A stretch of 24,416 nt of DNA. Source: Oscillospiraceae bacterium (lineage in GTDB: Bacteria > Bacillota > Clostridia > Oscillospirales > Ruminococcaceae). The position numbers and the translations under genes are program-made. A model generated the notes under the pieces. The model saw only the letters and a list, made by a program, of their open reading frames with translations. It ran no database searches and was not told the DNA's origin. This document shows, in pieces, positions 24,084-24,416 of this stretch; positions within the stretch are counted from its first letter, which is position 1, and each line of letters opens with the position of its first letter. The stretch lies in NCBI GenBank assembly GCA_016303195.1, contig JAEDMD010000006.1, positions 1-24,416 of the forward strand, written 5' to 3'.

Positions 24084-24115
24084 AGGAACATTCAGCGATG
24101 GATGTTCCTTTTTTT
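24084..24115 (+). terminator. Rho-independent terminator of the polysaccharide operon
   Basis: AGGAACATTC (24084-24093) pairs with GGATGTTCCT (24100-24109), ten bp with one wobble, around a six-nt loop, followed by a run of seven T (24109-24115). It is the only strong plus-strand terminator seen after 4007. Confidence 0.92.
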
Positions 24116-24139
24116 GTAATTATGTGAGCGTGGGATGAA

Positions 24140-24145
24140 TATAAT
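24140..24145 (+). promoter_or_regulatory. Possible -10 box upstream of the amidase fragment
   Basis: A perfect TATAAT lies about 30 nt before the ATG, but no good -35 is found at 16-18 nt; TTGTAA (24114-24119) is 20 nt away. Weak support only. Confidence 0.3.
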
Positions 24146-24174
24146 GCAGTAATAATTTATAAGGAGAGGATGAA

Positions 24175-24354
24175 ATGAAAAGAGTATACAGAAGAATAGC
24201 CGTTGGAGCGGTGATGTTCGGATGTGCGGCATTTGCGATGTATGGGATAACGGGAGTGATGGAGAGGAGTGAAGCTGTACCTGCGGCAGTGACGGGGATG
24301 GAGAGTGAGAAGCCCGTTATTATACTGGATGCAGGGCATGGGGGAGGAAGGTAA
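24175..24354 (+). pseudogene. Truncated N-acetylmuramoyl-L-alanine amidase (Amidase_3) N-terminus
   Basis: A 59-codon frame with a good AGGAG site eight nt upstream. It encodes a basic start, one membrane or signal segment (about residues 8-25), a short linker, then KPVIILDAGHGG at 47-57. DAGHGG is the first zinc motif of Amidase_3 cell-wall amidases, normally followed by about 170 more residues. Here a stop comes two residues later, and the following 62 nt hold an A-run and a GC hairpin instead of the rest of the domain. The other forward frames give no amidase-like continuation. It looks like the 5-prime remnant of a cell-wall hydrolase gene cut by a deletion or an insertion; a sequencing frameshift is less likely. 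Confidence 0.65.
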
Positions 24355-24367
24355 ACGAGTTAAAAAT

Positions 24368-24386
24368 AAAAAAGCGCCGCAGGCGC
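24368..24386 (-). terminator. Rho-independent terminator for a minus-strand unit entering from the right
   Basis: On the minus strand GCGCC-TGC-GGCGC is followed by six T (A-run 24373-24368 on the plus strand). The stem is short but GC-pure. It would end transcription of a convergent gene whose coding part lies beyond the window. Confidence 0.7.
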
Positions 24387-24416
24387 ACGTTCTGGGGTCA
24401 AGGGGGATGTTATCTC

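Noticed and set aside
1..24416. CRISPR arrays, tRNA or rRNA genes, transposase genes
   Set aside because: No regularly spaced repeats, no cloverleaf or rRNA signatures, and no transposase or integrase open frame were found.

Overview
The window looks like chromosomal DNA of a Gram-positive anaerobe close to Ruminococcus (Clostridia). The left-hand secreted glycosidase ends in a cellulosome-type dockerin. Ribosome binding sites are strong AGGAGG-type, SigA promoters are consensus-like, and terminators are intrinsic. The genus is inferred from protein character only; no 16S or marker gene is present.

Layout. (1) 74-3319, minus strand: a secreted multidomain glycoside hydrolase (GH146/DUF1680 beta-L-arabinofuranosidase type) with a dockerin, carrying its own promoter. 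(2) 3320-4006: a divergent, AT-rich intergenic region with a consensus SigA promoter (3783-3811) and a leader of about 190 nt containing hairpins. (3) 4007-24067, plus strand: seventeen tightly packed genes that read as one surface-polysaccharide operon of about 20 kb, ending at a strong intrinsic terminator (24084-24115). (4) 24175-24354: the first 59 codons of a truncated N-acetylmuramoyl-L-alanine amidase, followed by an intrinsic terminator for something entering from the right on the minus strand.

The operon falls into modules. Hexose phosphomutase, mannose-1-P guanylyltransferase and mannose-6-P isomerase supply GDP-mannose. A WecG/TagA-type transferase and a GT4 transferase probably build the repeat unit. 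A LicD-family phosphotransferase, an IspD/TarI/ISPD-like cytidylyltransferase, an extended SDR and an AraD epimerase form a candidate CDP-pentitol (or related CDP-polyol) synthesis and transfer module. A GT52-like protein with bacterial sialyltransferase motifs, a Wzy-like polymerase and a Wzx-like flippase follow. The last seven genes, legB-legC-ptmE-legH-legI-legG-legF, are a complete set for CMP-legionaminic acid through GDP-GlcNAc. The simplest reading is a Wzx/Wzy-dependent surface glycan containing mannose, a phosphopolyol and a legionaminic-acid-type nonulosonate. No initiating phosphoglycosyltransferase or chain-length regulator is in the window.

The most unusual non-coding structure is a 136-bp, almost perfectly symmetric palindrome (10609-10744) between licD and the cytidylyltransferase gene. 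It is either a MITE-like insertion or a long structured RNA inside the operon.
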